Part shown: one piece after another, positions 18,495 to 27,437 of the stretch
Numbering within the stretch: position 1 is the stretch's first letter
How the letters are laid out: each line of letters opens with the position of its first letter
From: JAKAIY01 sp963809385
GTDB lineage: Bacteria; Chloroflexota; Ktedonobacteria; Ktedonobacterales; JADMIN01
Reading direction: 5' to 3'
Assembly: GCA_963809385.1 (NCBI GenBank)
Contig: CAWEJL010000011.1
Span: 40,132 to 104,131 of the forward strand
Length of the DNA: 64,000 nucleotides
Program-made: the position numbers and the translations under genes
The notes under the pieces: generated by a model
Told to the model about the DNA's origin: nothing
What the model saw: the letters and a program-made list of their open reading frames with translations, nothing else
Databases searched by the model: none

Positions 18495-18696
18495 CGGTTC
18501 CTCCTGTTCCCGAAACCATCTGGGCGCACTCCACGCCCCACGGCAGTCACGCGCACGCCGCATGCCATGCGCGAGTCACACGGGCGCGAGTCGCGGGGAG
18601 CGGTGTGGTAGAATATCGTGAACTGGCCGCGATTTCTGGGCCGTGATGGAGCGGGCGCGCGGGCGCGGCAGGGTGTGAGCGTGGAGTAGCGCGAGG

Positions 18697-20322
18697 ATGG
18701 CGATTCTCTGGCCAGCGGGCCTGACCGACCAGTCGCAGCCGGGCGAGTCGCTGCGGCTGGCGCTGCGGCATGCCATCGCGCTGGCGGAAGCGAGCGCCGG
18801 GGCGCTGGCGCTGCGGCATGACGGCGGCGAGGCTCCGCCGTCCTCCGCGCTGGAGAGCGGCGGCCCGATTATCGCCGCTGGCATCGCGCCGGAGGACGCG
18901 CGGCGGCTGCTGGCGGCGCTGGCGATTGACCCGCCGCTCGAGCCACTGGACGGGCGCCCGCGCGTGCGCGCGCTGCCGGACATCTGGGCGGGCGAGGTGG
19001 CGACGCTGACGCTGGCGGACGCTAGCGGAGCGCTGGGCGAGGTCAGCTTCCTGGGGGCCAGGGGCTTCTCGGCGCGGCGTGCGCTGATGGACCCCGCGCG
19101 GCGGCAGGCGCTGGTGGGCATGCTGGTCTCCGCCGCGCGCGCCAGCCAGGAGCTGACGCGGCTGCGCCAGGAAAACCGCCAGCTCGGCTCGATCCTGCAT
19201 TTCAGCGGCGACGGCATCATCACCGTGGACGCCGGGCTGCGCATCACCGGCTTTAACCCTGCCATGGAGGCGATGACCTCCTGGCGGCAGCACGAGGCGC
19301 TGGGGCGCTTCGCCTACGAGGTGGTGCGCCTCAGCACACCGCAGGGCGTCCCCATCGGGCTGGGTCGCAATCCGCTGGCGCAAGTGCTGGCGACGGGCAA
19401 GCCGGTGCTCGACCGCGAGCTACTGCTGCTGGCGCGCGACGGTGAGCGGGTGAACGTCAGCGTCACCGCGACAGCGGTGCGCTCGCCCGGCAGCCAGCAG
19501 GCCAGCGCGATGATGAACGTGCGCGACATCACCCGCAGCCGCGAGACCGAGGAGATGCGCACGACCTTCATCTCCGTCACCTCGCACGAGCTCCAGACCC
19601 CAATCGCGATCATCAAGGGCTACGCCTCGACGCTGGCGCGCGACGATGTGAACTGGAACGCCGATATGGCCCGCGAGCGGCTGCGCGCCATCGAGGAGGA
19701 GGCCGACCGGCTGAGTCACCTGGTGGCCAACCTGCTCTACGCCTCGCGCATCCAGGCGGGCGGGCTGAAGATGCGGCATGAGGAACTGGACCTGGCGGCG
19801 CTGACGCGCTCGGTGGCGCGGCGCATGATGGCGCGCAGCCCCGACGCCGACATCCGCGCGCGCCTGCCCGCTGACCTGCCCGACGTCAGCGCCGACCGCG
19901 AGCGCATCGAAGAGGTGCTGATGAACCTGCTCGACAACGCGATCAAGTATTCGCCGCGCGGGGCGCGCATCCGCGTGCGCGGGCAGGCGACGGCGGACGA
20001 GGTCATCATCAGCGTGATTGACGCCGGGCAGGGCATCCCGCTGCGCGAGCAGGAGCGCATCTTCCAGCGATTCGAGCGCGTGGACAACGCCGCGTCGCGG
20101 CGGACGCAGGGCGCGGGGCTGGGCCTCTACATCTGCCGCGCGATCGTCGAGGCGCATGGCGGGCGTATCTGGGTCAGCAGCGAGCTTGGGCGCGGCGCGA
20201 CGTTCTCGTTTAGCCTGCCGCGCGAGGAGCGAACGTCCGCGCCGCTGGTGATCTTCGGCGGCGCGGGCGATGTGGACAGTGTGACGCACGAGGGGGCGGG
20301 TGATGGAACAGACGCGCGTTGA
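18697..20322 (+). CDS. Sensor histidine kinase with PAS domain
   Basis: The 541-residue kinase has no clear membrane segment. Residues 1-170 are an N-terminal sensory domain of GAF-like size. A PAS domain follows (about 180-290; LGSILHFSGDGIITVD). The dimerisation/phosphoacceptor helix has SVTSHELQTPIAIIKGY with the phosphorylated histidine. The ATPase domain shows the N box NLLDNAIKYS, G1 DAGQGI, the F box and G2 GAGLGLYICR. It is therefore probably a cytosolic sensor. Its stop overlaps the start of the response regulator by about 20 bases, so the two form one operon and a cognate pair. Confidence 0.93.
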   Translation: MAILWPAGLTDQSQPGESLRLALRHAIALAEASAGALALRHDGGEAPPSSALESGGPIIAAGIAPEDARRLLAALAIDPPLEPLDGRPRVRALPDIWAGEVATLTLADASGALGEVSFLGARGFSARRALMDPARRQALVGMLVSAARASQELTRLRQENRQLGSILHFSGDGIITVDAGLRITGFNPAMEAMTSWRQHEALGRFAYEVVRLSTPQGVPIGLGRNPLAQVLATGKPVLDRELLLLARDGERVNVSVTATAVRSPGSQQASAMMNVRDITRSRETEEMRTTFISVTSHELQTPIAIIKGYASTLARDDVNWNADMARERLRAIEEEADRLSHLVANLLYASRIQAGGLKMRHEELDLAALTRSVARRMMARSPDADIRARLPADLPDVSADRERIEEVLMNLLDNAIKYSPRGARIRVRGQATADEVIISVIDAGQGIPLREQERIFQRFERVDNAASRRTQGAGLGLYICRAIVEAHGGRIWVSSELGRGATFSFSLPREERTSAPLVIFGGAGDVDSVTHEGAGDGTDAR

Positions 20323-21085
20323 TCCGCGCACGATGACAGCGCTGGTAGTGGATGATGAGCCGTACCTGGTGGACCTGGTGCGCCTCAATCTGGATGCCGA
20401 GGGCTACCACGTCCTCACCGCCGCCAACGGGCAGGAGGCGCTGGAGCGGCTGAAGGCTGGCCTGCCGGATGTCGTCATCCTGGACGTGATGATGCCGGAG
20501 ATGGACGGCTTCGAGACGCTGGCGCGCATCCGCGAGGTGTCGAGCGTGCCGGTCATCATGCTGACGGTGCGCGCGGAGGAGAGCGACCGCATTCGCGGGC
20601 TGGAGATCGGCGCCGACGACTATCTAACCAAGCCCTTCAGTCCGCGCGAGCTGACGACGCGCGTCAAGGCGCTGCTGCGGCGCTCATTCACCCCGGCCCC
20701 GGCGCGCAAGACACGCATCGAGGTGGACGCTGACCTGACGATTGACTTCGACAAGGGCGAGGTGCTGGCGCGCGGGCGCAAAGTGACGCTGCGCCCGACG
20801 GAGTACCGCCTGCTCTACCACCTGGTCACCAACGCCGGGCGGCTGATGACCCACGAGACGCTGCTCTCCAAGGTCTGGGGACCGGAGTACCGCGACGAGG
20901 CGCACTACCTCCGCCTCTACATCACCTACCTGCGCCAGAAGCTGGAGCGCGACCCCGCCCACCCGGTCTACATCCTCACCGAGCGCGGCATGGGCTACCG
21001 CTTCCGCGGGCTGGAGCCAGACGGCGGCGGCGAGCCAGCGGAGCGCCCGGCGCCGAAGCGGCGAGGTGGGGCGGGGTCGCGGTAG
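20300..21085 (+). CDS. OmpR/PhoB-type response regulator
   Basis: The receiver domain has the acidic pair in VVDDEPYLVDL, the phosphoacceptor D61 (counted from the ATG at 20303) in VVILDVMMPEMDGFE, and the conserved lysine in YLTKPFSPREL. The C-terminal winged helix (residues 130-235) carries the OmpR pattern RPTEYRLLYHLVTNAGR and ends with the RGMGYRF hairpin. A GTG at 20300 directly precedes the ATG at 20303 and either may be used, behind GAGGGGGCGG. It should bind DNA as a dimer when phosphorylated by the upstream kinase. A strong foldback element lies just after its stop. Confidence 0.95.
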   Translation: MMEQTRVDPRTMTALVVDDEPYLVDLVRLNLDAEGYHVLTAANGQEALERLKAGLPDVVILDVMMPEMDGFETLARIREVSSVPVIMLTVRAEESDRIRGLEIGADDYLTKPFSPRELTTRVKALLRRSFTPAPARKTRIEVDADLTIDFDKGEVLARGRKVTLRPTEYRLLYHLVTNAGRLMTHETLLSKVWGPEYRDEAHYLRLYITYLRQKLERDPAHPVYILTERGMGYRFRGLEPDGGGEPAERPAPKRRGGAGSR

Positions 21086-21114
21086 GTGAACGGCGGGCGA
21101 GGTACGGCGAGCGA

Positions 21115-21240
21115 TTGAAATCGCGCCTCCAGGGCCTCACGCCCCACAACGTCCGCCTACGCGGACGCTCGCTCACTGAGCCTGGACCCGCGCAGGCGGG
21201 TCTCGTGGCGGATTGCCGCCCTGGAGGCGCGAATTCATTC
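21115..21240. repeat. Cloverleaf-like foldback element with three internal hairpins
   Basis: The outer arms CGCGCCTCCAGGGC (21122-21135) and GCCCTGGAGGCGCG (21218-21231) are perfect inverted repeats, and pairing extends outwards with a few mismatches to about 21115 and 21240. Between them sit three perfect hairpins: GTCCGC/GCGGAC (21151-21166), CCCGC/GCGGG (21187-21200) and GGCGG/CCGCC (21207-21220). The whole can fold like a multibranched RNA or extruded DNA. It lies just behind the response regulator gene in a 300-bp gene-free stretch. It might be a terminator, a MITE-like element or a REP-type repeat. Confidence 0.75.
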
Positions 21241-21385
21241 GCCCGCTCGCTGCCTATATCGCTGCCTATACCGCCGCCTGCGCTACTCACACGAAACGCC
21301 GCTTGCCACGCGTGATTGCTCTCACAATAGCAGCGTTATCGCCATAGCAAGGATTATCAGAATCCAGTATCACAGGAATATTGGG

Positions 21386-22665
21386 TTATGAGCCAGGGGC
21401 CGAACGCACGAGACGAAACCCAACGCCGTTGCCGACGCTGACGGGATCGTCGTGGTCGCGGTACGCCGCGCGCGCGTCGATCGGGCGGCTGCCCCACGAG
21501 CCGCCACGCAAGTATCTACTTTCAGTAGATTTTGAGTCCTCGCGACTATCACTTATAAATGTATGGATAGGGGCGGTAAAGGCTGGATGACCACTCCCAG
21601 ACATTGCCTGCCATCTCCTCTACTCCGAATGGACTGGCGCCGGAGCGGGCGCGCGTCACTCGCCGGGTAGCCTCCGATGGGCGAGGTCGTCCCGATGCCG
21701 CTCTCGCGGCTGTTGCAGCGGTTCTTGTCGAAGCGGTCACCCCAGGGGTAGATGCGGCTGTCCCGCCGCCGCGGGTCCCAGCGCGCGGCCTTCTCCCACT
21801 CGGCTTCGGTGGGCAGCCGCCAGCCACGCTGGCCGGTGGCCGTGTTCATCCAGGCGGCGTAGGCCGTCGCGTCATGCCATGAGACATTGACCACCGGATG
21901 CTCGAGGCGCTGCTGCTGTTTCTCCCAGGTGACGTCGTTCCAATCAGGCTTGGGCGGCTCACGGACGGCCCCAGCGCGGACCGCCAGCGCGTATTCGGCG
22001 ACGGTCACGGGGTATTTGGCGATCTGGAAGGCGCCCACCTCGACCCAATACTGCGGCGTCTCGTCGTCTCGCGCCTGGCTGTCTTTCGCCTTGTCGCTGC
22101 CCATGAGGAACTGGCCGGCGGGGATAGTGATCAGCGGGGGGATGTAGGCGGGCGATCCGGTGAGATTGACGCCCTGATAGCCAAGGCTACCCAGCCGCGC
22201 GGGCACCGGGTAGCGCGCGGCGGCGGGCTGGGGCGCGGAGCCAGGCGCGGCGGCGCTCAGGCCCAGGGCGCGCAGCAGGCCGTCGCGCGCGGGCTCGTAG
22301 GCGCGCGTGGCGTCGTAGCGAAGCAGCGGCCGCCAGAGGAGTGGGATATCTTCTTCGTGCGCCGGGGTCATCACGATCGGAATCACGCCCAGCATGCGCT
22401 TCGCGGTGACTTCGTTGAGCGCGGTGTCCACCTCACGTTGGACCCAGGGCGAAGTGACGCTGTCAGGGGTCATCACCAGCACGAGCCACTGGCGCCCCTT
22501 CATTCCCTCACTGATCTTCTTCACGAAGCTTTCGGAGGTGATGCCGCGATAGTCCACCCAGACATCAGCGCCAGCGGTTTCGAGGTCGGTGACCAGCCGC
22601 GTCGTGAAGCGGTCCTCGTCGGGGCTGTGGTGATGACTGACAAAGACCCGTACCGCGCCCGCCAT
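21386..22665 (-). pseudogene. TIR-domain/SUMF1 (formylglycine-generating enzyme-like) fusion, frameshifted
   Basis: From the ATG at 22665 (GAGGAGGCGAGG upstream) residues 1-150 are a TIR domain: VRVFVSHHHSPDED, VWVDYRGI, and SPWVQREVDTAL, whose glutamate matches the catalytic glutamate of NADase-type TIR domains such as SARM1. Residues 180-370 are an FGE-sulfatase/SUMF1 domain (FLMGSDKAKDS, KYPVTVAEY, PVVNVSWHDATAYAAW, WRLPTEAEWEKAAR). The frame breaks near 21655-21670, after GGYPA; FGVEEMAGNVWEW continues in a second frame. It breaks again near 21550, after RPYPYI; YLRGGSWGS and the C-terminus follow in a third frame to 21386. The joined product would be about 425 residues. Two breaks suggest decay, although the TIR domain stays intact. 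Confidence 0.78.
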
Positions 22666-22789
22666 ACGCCTCGCCTCCTCACACGCGCGACTTTGCCACA
22701 CGCATCGCCGCTGGAATCGCCGCTGGGAAGCAGTATAGCATGACGGAGGCGGCGAGCCCCTATCTGGCCTCCGACATAGCCGCCACAGG

Positions 22790-22930
22790 AGCCTCATGGC
22801 TCTGCTAAGGGCCTTTCAGGCCACGAAGTCCGCCCGCGCGGGCAATCGGCGGGCAGAAGCTTGCGAAGACAGGCCCAGGGCCTTCCTCCCCGCTCACCGT
22901 GCGCCGGCCATTCATGGCCGCGTTCCCCCA
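22790..22930. repeat. Palindromic repeat cluster
   Basis: The gap between the TIR-SUMF1 gene and acpP holds GGGCCTTTCAGGCC-like and GTCCGCCCGCGCGGGC hairpins. It also holds one copy of the dispersed unit GTGCGCCGG-CCATTCATGG-CCGCG (about 22899-22922). The same unit with other arm sequences occurs near 33.9, 37.1 and 38.1 kb. No gene is seen here. Confidence 0.7.
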
Positions 22931-23017
22931 CGCCCGCGCACAACGCCGAAAAGCCACACCGAATCCGGCGTGGCTTCCCTGGTGGCGCTGGCTTGCGCCA
23001 GCTAGCGCGTGGCTGCG

Positions 23018-23269
23018 CTAGTTGGTGTGCTCTTCGATAAAGTCCACCGCTTCACCGACCGTGGTGATCTTTTCGGCGTCCTCATCGCTGATCTGCACGT
23101 GGAATTTCTCTTCGAGCGACATGATCATCTCGACGAGATCCAGTGAGTCAGCATTCAGATCATCGGTGAAGGAGGCCTCTAGCTTTACGTCGCTCTCATC
23201 AACGCCTAGTTGCTCGGCGATGATCGGACGAAGCTGCGTGAGGATCTCCTCTTTCGAGCCGGACGGCAT
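23018..23269 (-). CDS. acpP: Acyl carrier protein
   Basis: An 83-residue acidic four-helix protein with the phosphopantetheine attachment site at S42 in LNADSLDLVEMIM. It carries growing fatty acyl chains as thioesters in type II fatty acid synthesis. Its ATG overlaps the TAA stop of nusB by one base (TAATG), and it is the last gene of the rpmF-fabD-asp23-nusB-acpP run. Having fabD and acpP in one operon links initiation and carrier functions. Length and sequence are typical of housekeeping AcpP. Confidence 0.96.
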   Translation of the reverse strand: MPSGSKEEILTQLRPIIAEQLGVDESDVKLEASFTDDLNADSLDLVEMIMSLEEKFHVQISDEDAEKITTVGEAVDFIEEHTN

Positions 23270-23748
23270 TACGGAACCTCCCCTTCGGCGGGTGTTTCAA
23301 GCACGGTAGGTGTGCGATCGGACTGTTGTGACGTTGTGTAGATGGCGCCAAGGACGCCGTTCACGAAACGGCTGGAGGCGTCGCCGCCGAATTGCTTGGC
23401 GAGCTCGACTGCCTCGTTTATGGCTGCCTTCGCTGGTACAGCAGTATTGTACAGAATCTCGTAGATTGCAAGCCTCAGCGTGTTCTTGTCTATTCGGGCC
23501 ATCTGCGAGAGGGGCCATTCGGGCGCCGCCGCCGCGATCGAGGCGTCAATTTCCTCCAGCCGCGCTAGCGTCCCGCGCATCAGCTCCTCGGCGTAGTCGA
23601 GGGCCTCCGGGCTGAGCCGCAGGCTCTCCGCGTTGCGGGCTAGCGCCTCGTCGGGATCATGGCGCGCGATGTCCACCTCGTAGAGCGTCTGCAAGGCCGC
23701 CACGCGCGCCTGACGGCGCTCACCGTAGTGTTTGGTGGATTTGCTCAT
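23269..23748 (-). CDS. nusB: Transcription antitermination protein NusB
   Basis: The 159-residue all-helical protein shows the NusB features RRQARVAALQTLYEVD at the N-terminus, the middle DKNTLRLAIYEILY and the C-terminal INEAVELAKQFGGDASSRFVNGVLG, given here only in part. NusB binds boxA RNA with NusE (S10) and prevents premature termination on rRNA operons. A short unconserved tail of about 20 residues follows. The start overlaps the preceding Asp23-like gene by four bases and the stop touches acpP, so translation is probably coupled. Confidence 0.95.
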   Translation of the reverse strand: MSKSTKHYGERRQARVAALQTLYEVDIARHDPDEALARNAESLRLSPEALDYAEELMRGTLARLEEIDASIAAAAPEWPLSQMARIDKNTLRLAIYEILYNTAVPAKAAINEAVELAKQFGGDASSRFVNGVLGAIYTTSQQSDRTPTVLETPAEGEVP

Positions 23749-24098
23749 GCCACGTCCTGCACGTAGATGTTGACGGCGACCACTCGCATGCCCAGCAGCC
23801 CCTCGACGGCGGTAGACACCGCCTCACGCGCGCCCGCGCCAATGCGCGCCAGATTGACGCCCTGCTCGGCGATCAGGTACAGGTCAATTATTACATCATT
23901 GCCATGCGTCGCAAGGCCGATGCCGCGCCACGGCGCGGGGCGCCCCAGCGCCGGTGGAGAGACGTCGCGCGCCACGCCCGCCACGCCCCGCACGCTGGTG
24001 ACGGCCTGCTCCACCACCGTCCGCAGCACCCGCCGGGCGATACGCACCGAGCCGATGGAGAAGCTCTCCACGTCGCGCTCATCACGCTCTCGACTCAT
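23745..24098 (-). CDS. Asp23/Gls24 family protein
   Basis: A 117-residue protein from the ATG at 24098, behind GGTGGAGG. It has the Asp23 pattern: IGSVRIARRVLRTVVEQAV, then VRGVAGV, a strand GNDVIIDLYLIAEQGVNLARI and the final helix followed by VAVNIYVQDV. Members of this family are small cytosolic proteins; some dock to membrane anchors near the cell envelope in Gram-positives, and a copy next to nusB is common. Function here is unknown in detail. It overlaps nusB by four bases. Confidence 0.88.
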   Translation of the reverse strand: MSRERDERDVESFSIGSVRIARRVLRTVVEQAVTSVRGVAGVARDVSPPALGRPAPWRGIGLATHGNDVIIDLYLIAEQGVNLARIGAGAREAVSTAVEGLLGMRVVAVNIYVQDVA

Positions 24099-24171
24099 CG
24101 CTGGCCTCCACCAATCGGCACGCATCGGAACGCTGGCGGCTCAACGCCGCATCGAAGGGCTTGCGGGCCGC

Positions 24172-25215
24172 CTAGCCCAGCGCCTCCGCTACCCGCGGCG
24201 CGACCGCGGCCACATCGGCGGCAGAGCTGACGGAGAGCGTGACCGCCTCGCGGGCGATGCGCTTGACGAGACCCGCGAGCACCTGACCGGCGCCAATCTC
24301 GACGAAGATCGTCACCCCCTGGGCAGTCAGCCACTCGATCGAGCGCGTCCACTGGACCGGCGAAACGATCTGGCTGGCCAGCTCGCGGCGAATGTCATCA
24401 GCGGCGCTGAGCGGCGTCGCGGTAATGTTCGAGATGATCGGAATCGCCGCGTCGCGGATCGAAGCGGCGTTCACGGCGCGGGCAAGCCCCTCAGCGGCGG
24501 GAGCCATCACCGGCGAGTGGAACGCGCCGCTGACCGCCAGCGGCACGACGCGGCGCGCGCCAGCGGCCTTCGCCAGCTCCATCGCGGCCTCCAGCGCGCG
24601 CTTTTCGCCGGAGATCACGATCTGGCCAGGGGCGTTGTCGTTCGCCAGCACCACGCGGCCCGCGCCGGGATGCGCGGCGACCTCTGCCGGCGTCAGCGCG
24701 GCGCGCGTCCGTTCGGTGGCCTCCGCGCAGACACGCTCCAGCGCGGGCGCGTCCAAGCCGAGGACAGCGGCCATCCCGCTAGGGATCGCCGAGCCTTCCT
24801 CATGCATCAGGCGGCCACGCTCACGCGCCAGGCGAACCGTCGCGGCGACATCCAGCGCGCCAGAGGCCGCCAGAGCGGCATATTCGCCGACGCTATGCCC
24901 CACAAGCCAGGTGGGGGCCAGAGGCGCGCTCAGCGGCGGCTCAGCGCCGTCTGTGACGGCTGGAGCGCCCGCCGCCTCCTGCAGAGCGGCCAGCAGCGCC
25001 AGGCTGGTCGTTACCAGCGCGGGCTGCGTGTTGACCGTCTCGCGCAGAGCGTCCTCAGGTCCCTCGAAGCAGAGCTGCGAGAGGGCGAAGCCCAGCGCGG
25101 AATCGGCGGCGCCAAAGATAGCGCGAGCGGCCGGCGATGCGCGGTAGACATCCGCGCCCATACCGACCGCCTGGCTTCCCTGGCCAGGGAAGATGAATGC
25201 GACAGGCTGCGTCAC
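24172..25215 (-). CDS. fabD: Malonyl-CoA:ACP transacylase FabD
   Basis: FabD transfers malonyl groups from CoA to acyl carrier protein. The N-terminal signature VAFIFPGQGSQAVGMG and the nucleophile elbow GHSVGEYAALAASGAL with the active serine are present, and the histidine lies in SGAFHSPVM. The conserved arginine is probably that in RLARERGRLM. A GTG at 25215 with GGAGG five bases upstream is preferred; the ATG at 25227 would contain that ribosome site in its own codons. At 347 residues it is slightly longer than usual because of an insertion near residue 80 (PAVTDGAEPPLSAPLAP). Confidence 0.95.
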   Translation of the reverse strand: MTQPVAFIFPGQGSQAVGMGADVYRASPAARAIFGAADSALGFALSQLCFEGPEDALRETVNTQPALVTTSLALLAALQEAAGAPAVTDGAEPPLSAPLAPTWLVGHSVGEYAALAASGALDVAATVRLARERGRLMHEEGSAIPSGMAAVLGLDAPALERVCAEATERTRAALTPAEVAAHPGAGRVVLANDNAPGQIVISGEKRALEAAMELAKAAGARRVVPLAVSGAFHSPVMAPAAEGLARAVNAASIRDAAIPIISNITATPLSAADDIRRELASQIVSPVQWTRSIEWLTAQGVTIFVEIGAGQVLAGLVKRIAREAVTLSVSSAADVAAVAPRVAEALG

Positions 25216-25269
25216 ACGAGCCTCCATAGCCGTCGCGGCCCTGTGTCACGTCGCGCGTACGGCGCGGCG

Positions 25270-25467
25270 CTACTCAGCCGTGCCGCGCGCCTTGATGGTG
25301 AGCACCTGACGGCCCCGGTAAGAGCCGCAGTTCGGGCAGACGTGGTGCGACAGCCGGGGCTGACGGCACTGCTTGCAGATCGTCAGCTGCGGCAGCTTGA
25401 CCTTGTGATGCGCGCGGCGATGGCCCTGACGCGCATTAGATTGACGCTTTTTGGGTAACGCGCCCAC
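25270..25467 (-). CDS. rpmF: Ribosomal protein bL32
   Basis: The 65-residue protein starts at a GTG at 25467 behind GAGGAG and begins VGALPKKRQSNARQGHRRAH. It has the paired CKQC and CPNC motifs of zinc-binding bL32. It is a large-subunit protein near the peptidyl transferase exit region. It heads the housekeeping operon, 54 bp before fabD; an rpmF-fab order is found in many bacteria. Confidence 0.96.
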   Translation of the reverse strand: MGALPKKRQSNARQGHRRAHHKVKLPQLTICKQCRQPRLSHHVCPNCGSYRGRQVLTIKARGTAE

Positions 25468-25642
25468 GGTATGACTCCTCAAACGAAGATCGATCAGTGT
25501 TTCGTGCGATAGGCATGCGAACACGACGCGACGCGCTGCGCCCACGCCGAACTATTGTATCACAGCGTGGGCGCAGCGGCCCATTCCATTCCCGCGCGCG
25601 GGACTATTCGCCTACCTACCAGCAGCGGCCTCCGCGCGGGCG

Positions 25643-26521
25643 CTACAGGCGCTGCTGGCGGCGCACCATCGGCACGCGGGCTGACCCCAGCGCATGGGCG
25701 CAGCTCTGGCAGACGTAGAACCCCTCCACATCGCGATAGATCAGCTCCCCGACGGGAAAGTGCAGATAGCAGACACCGCAGCGCGACGCGCCGCCCTGGC
25801 TGGCGATAGCGCGATCGCGCGTGAAGACTTCATGCAGCGAGTCTATCAGGCCACCCACATTGCCGCGCACGTCACTTCGCGGCCCGGTATACTCCAGACC
25901 ATCGTCCTCGTCGAGCGGCGGCTCGCTCACGATCGCAGGGCGGTCAGGGCGCTCGGCGCGCTCGGCGCGCCGTGGTGGCGCGGGGGGCGCGCTAACTACC
26001 GCTGGCAGCGCGGGGCTAATGGGTGGAGCGGCGCGCTCGGCCCGCTCTGCTCGCGGCCCTTGTCCTGGCGTGTAGAACCGCTCGAAGCGGCCACGGCCAG
26101 CTGGAGCGGCGCCCGTGGGACTGTGCGCGGCGCCCGCCTCAACTGCCGTTTCCTCAGCGAGTGGCTCCTCTACCTCCACCAGCGCGGGCTGGGGCGCATG
26201 GCCGCCGCCATGCCGGTGATGCCGCTGGTCGGTATCCACCGTGCCATGTGGTGACGCATCCTGGCTTGGCGCAACGTCCCGCTCCGTCGCGAGAACACCA
26301 GGAGCGCTGGATGTGGCGGGAAGCGCCGGCGCTGGCGCCGGCTCACTCGCGCCAGCGCCAGCGCGACGATCAGTAGGAATGTCGCTGGTCGCGGCGCTGG
26401 CGGCCGCGACCGGCGGTATGAGCTGCGTCGTCGCGCGGCCCGGGTTTCCAGCTCCCCCATGCTTGTGGGGGGCTGGGCGCGGGCGCGCGCCACGGCGGTT
26501 GCGATGTTGTCCGCTGCCCAT
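25643..26521 (-). CDS. Hypothetical protein with C-terminal zinc ribbon
   Basis: The first about 200 of 292 residues are Pro/Ala/Arg-rich and probably disordered (runs such as PAPALPATSSAPG). The conserved-looking part is the last 80 residues: GGLIDSLHEVFTRDRAIASQ, then CGVCYLHFPVGELIYRD and CQSCAHALG. The four cysteines (CxxC...CxxC) should bind one zinc. No enzyme motif is visible; it may be a nucleic-acid or protein-binding factor. It lies 97 bp after the last possible rpmF start on the same strand but is read as its own unit. Confidence 0.6.
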   Translation of the reverse strand: MGSGQHRNRRGARPRPAPHKHGGAGNPGRATTQLIPPVAAASAATSDIPTDRRAGAGASEPAPAPALPATSSAPGVLATERDVAPSQDASPHGTVDTDQRHHRHGGGHAPQPALVEVEEPLAEETAVEAGAAHSPTGAAPAGRGRFERFYTPGQGPRAERAERAAPPISPALPAVVSAPPAPPRRAERAERPDRPAIVSEPPLDEDDGLEYTGPRSDVRGNVGGLIDSLHEVFTRDRAIASQGGASRCGVCYLHFPVGELIYRDVEGFYVCQSCAHALGSARVPMVRRQQRL

Positions 26522-26718
26522 GGATGAGCTCCGTCTCTGTCCGTATCTATCTCAGCAGCCGCCCACCTTCACGCCGGTTGATGTCGCTATCAGCGTGAAC
26601 ATGCGGACGCGCATGTGAGATTTCATTATATACGAGGACAGAGCGAGGCGCCGGACGCGGGTTCCGCGTCACGGCGCTGGTGTGGGGCAAGAGCCTGATG
26701 TAGCGCGAGCCAGCGCGC

Positions 26719-27420
26719 TTATCGGGATGGGCCGCCGCTCTCCGACAGCCAGCGCGCCTTCTCCTCCGCCGTCATGCTCTGGCTCAGCAGCACGGCGTCG
26801 GCAAAGTCGAGCTGCGCGGCGGATTCTGGGGCGCTCTGGGTGTGGGCGGCGTCGAGCGCGCCACGGCGCAGCGCGGGCGCGCGCTGCGCGCCGAGCGCGG
26901 CGCCAATCTGGTCAGCGGTGGCGTCCAGGAGGGCGCCCAGCGCGTCCGTCAGGCGGCGCGGAGCGGAGGCTATGCGGATACGCCCAGCCTCCAGCGCGCT
27001 CAGCACGTCTACCCCCAGACCGAGGGCGCGCGCGGCGGCGGCCATCGTCACACCGCGCGCCTGACGCAGCGCCTTCAGCGATTGCGCCGGGGCAGGAGCG
27101 GCCACCGCTACCGTCTCAGCGACTTCCACGCCGAACACAGCGGTGAAGGCGCGGGCGCGCGCGGCGGCGGCGATCTCCTGGACATCCGGCGTAAGTGGCT
27201 CACCACTATAGCTGCTGGTCGCTGTTAGCGCCATCGCGAAATCGCCAAGCGCGTCCGCCTCGGCGGGATGCGCGCGTAAGGCGCGGGCCAGCGCGTCCGG
27301 CTCGCCGCGCTCGCGCGCCGCGACCAGCGCCAGCTTGGCATGTCTCAGCGCGGCGCCATCGCGGGTCGCGCCCCGGCGCCCCCGGACCCCGCCGGGAGCC
27401 GTCTCTCGTGTCTTGGTCAT
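26719..27420 (-). CDS. XRE-like helix-turn-helix protein
   Basis: A 233-residue protein whose middle (residues 113-175) reads as an XRE/Cro helix-turn-helix: LKALRQARGVTMAAAARALG then VDVLSALEAGRIR. The N-terminal 100 residues include a helical segment (LVAARERGEPDALARALRAH), and the C-terminus is Ala-rich. It starts 17 bases after the stop of the sigma factor gene and is probably in the same transcript. It could modulate that sigma factor or bind its own operator; the sequence does not say which. Confidence 0.7.
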   Translation of the reverse strand: MTKTRETAPGGVRGRRGATRDGAALRHAKLALVAARERGEPDALARALRAHPAEADALGDFAMALTATSSYSGEPLTPDVQEIAAAARARAFTAVFGVEVAETVAVAAPAPAQSLKALRQARGVTMAAAARALGLGVDVLSALEAGRIRIASAPRRLTDALGALLDATADQIGAALGAQRAPALRRGALDAAHTQSAPESAAQLDFADAVLLSQSMTAEEKARWLSESGGPSR

Positions 27421-27437
27421 CGCCTGTCCTGCCTGTC

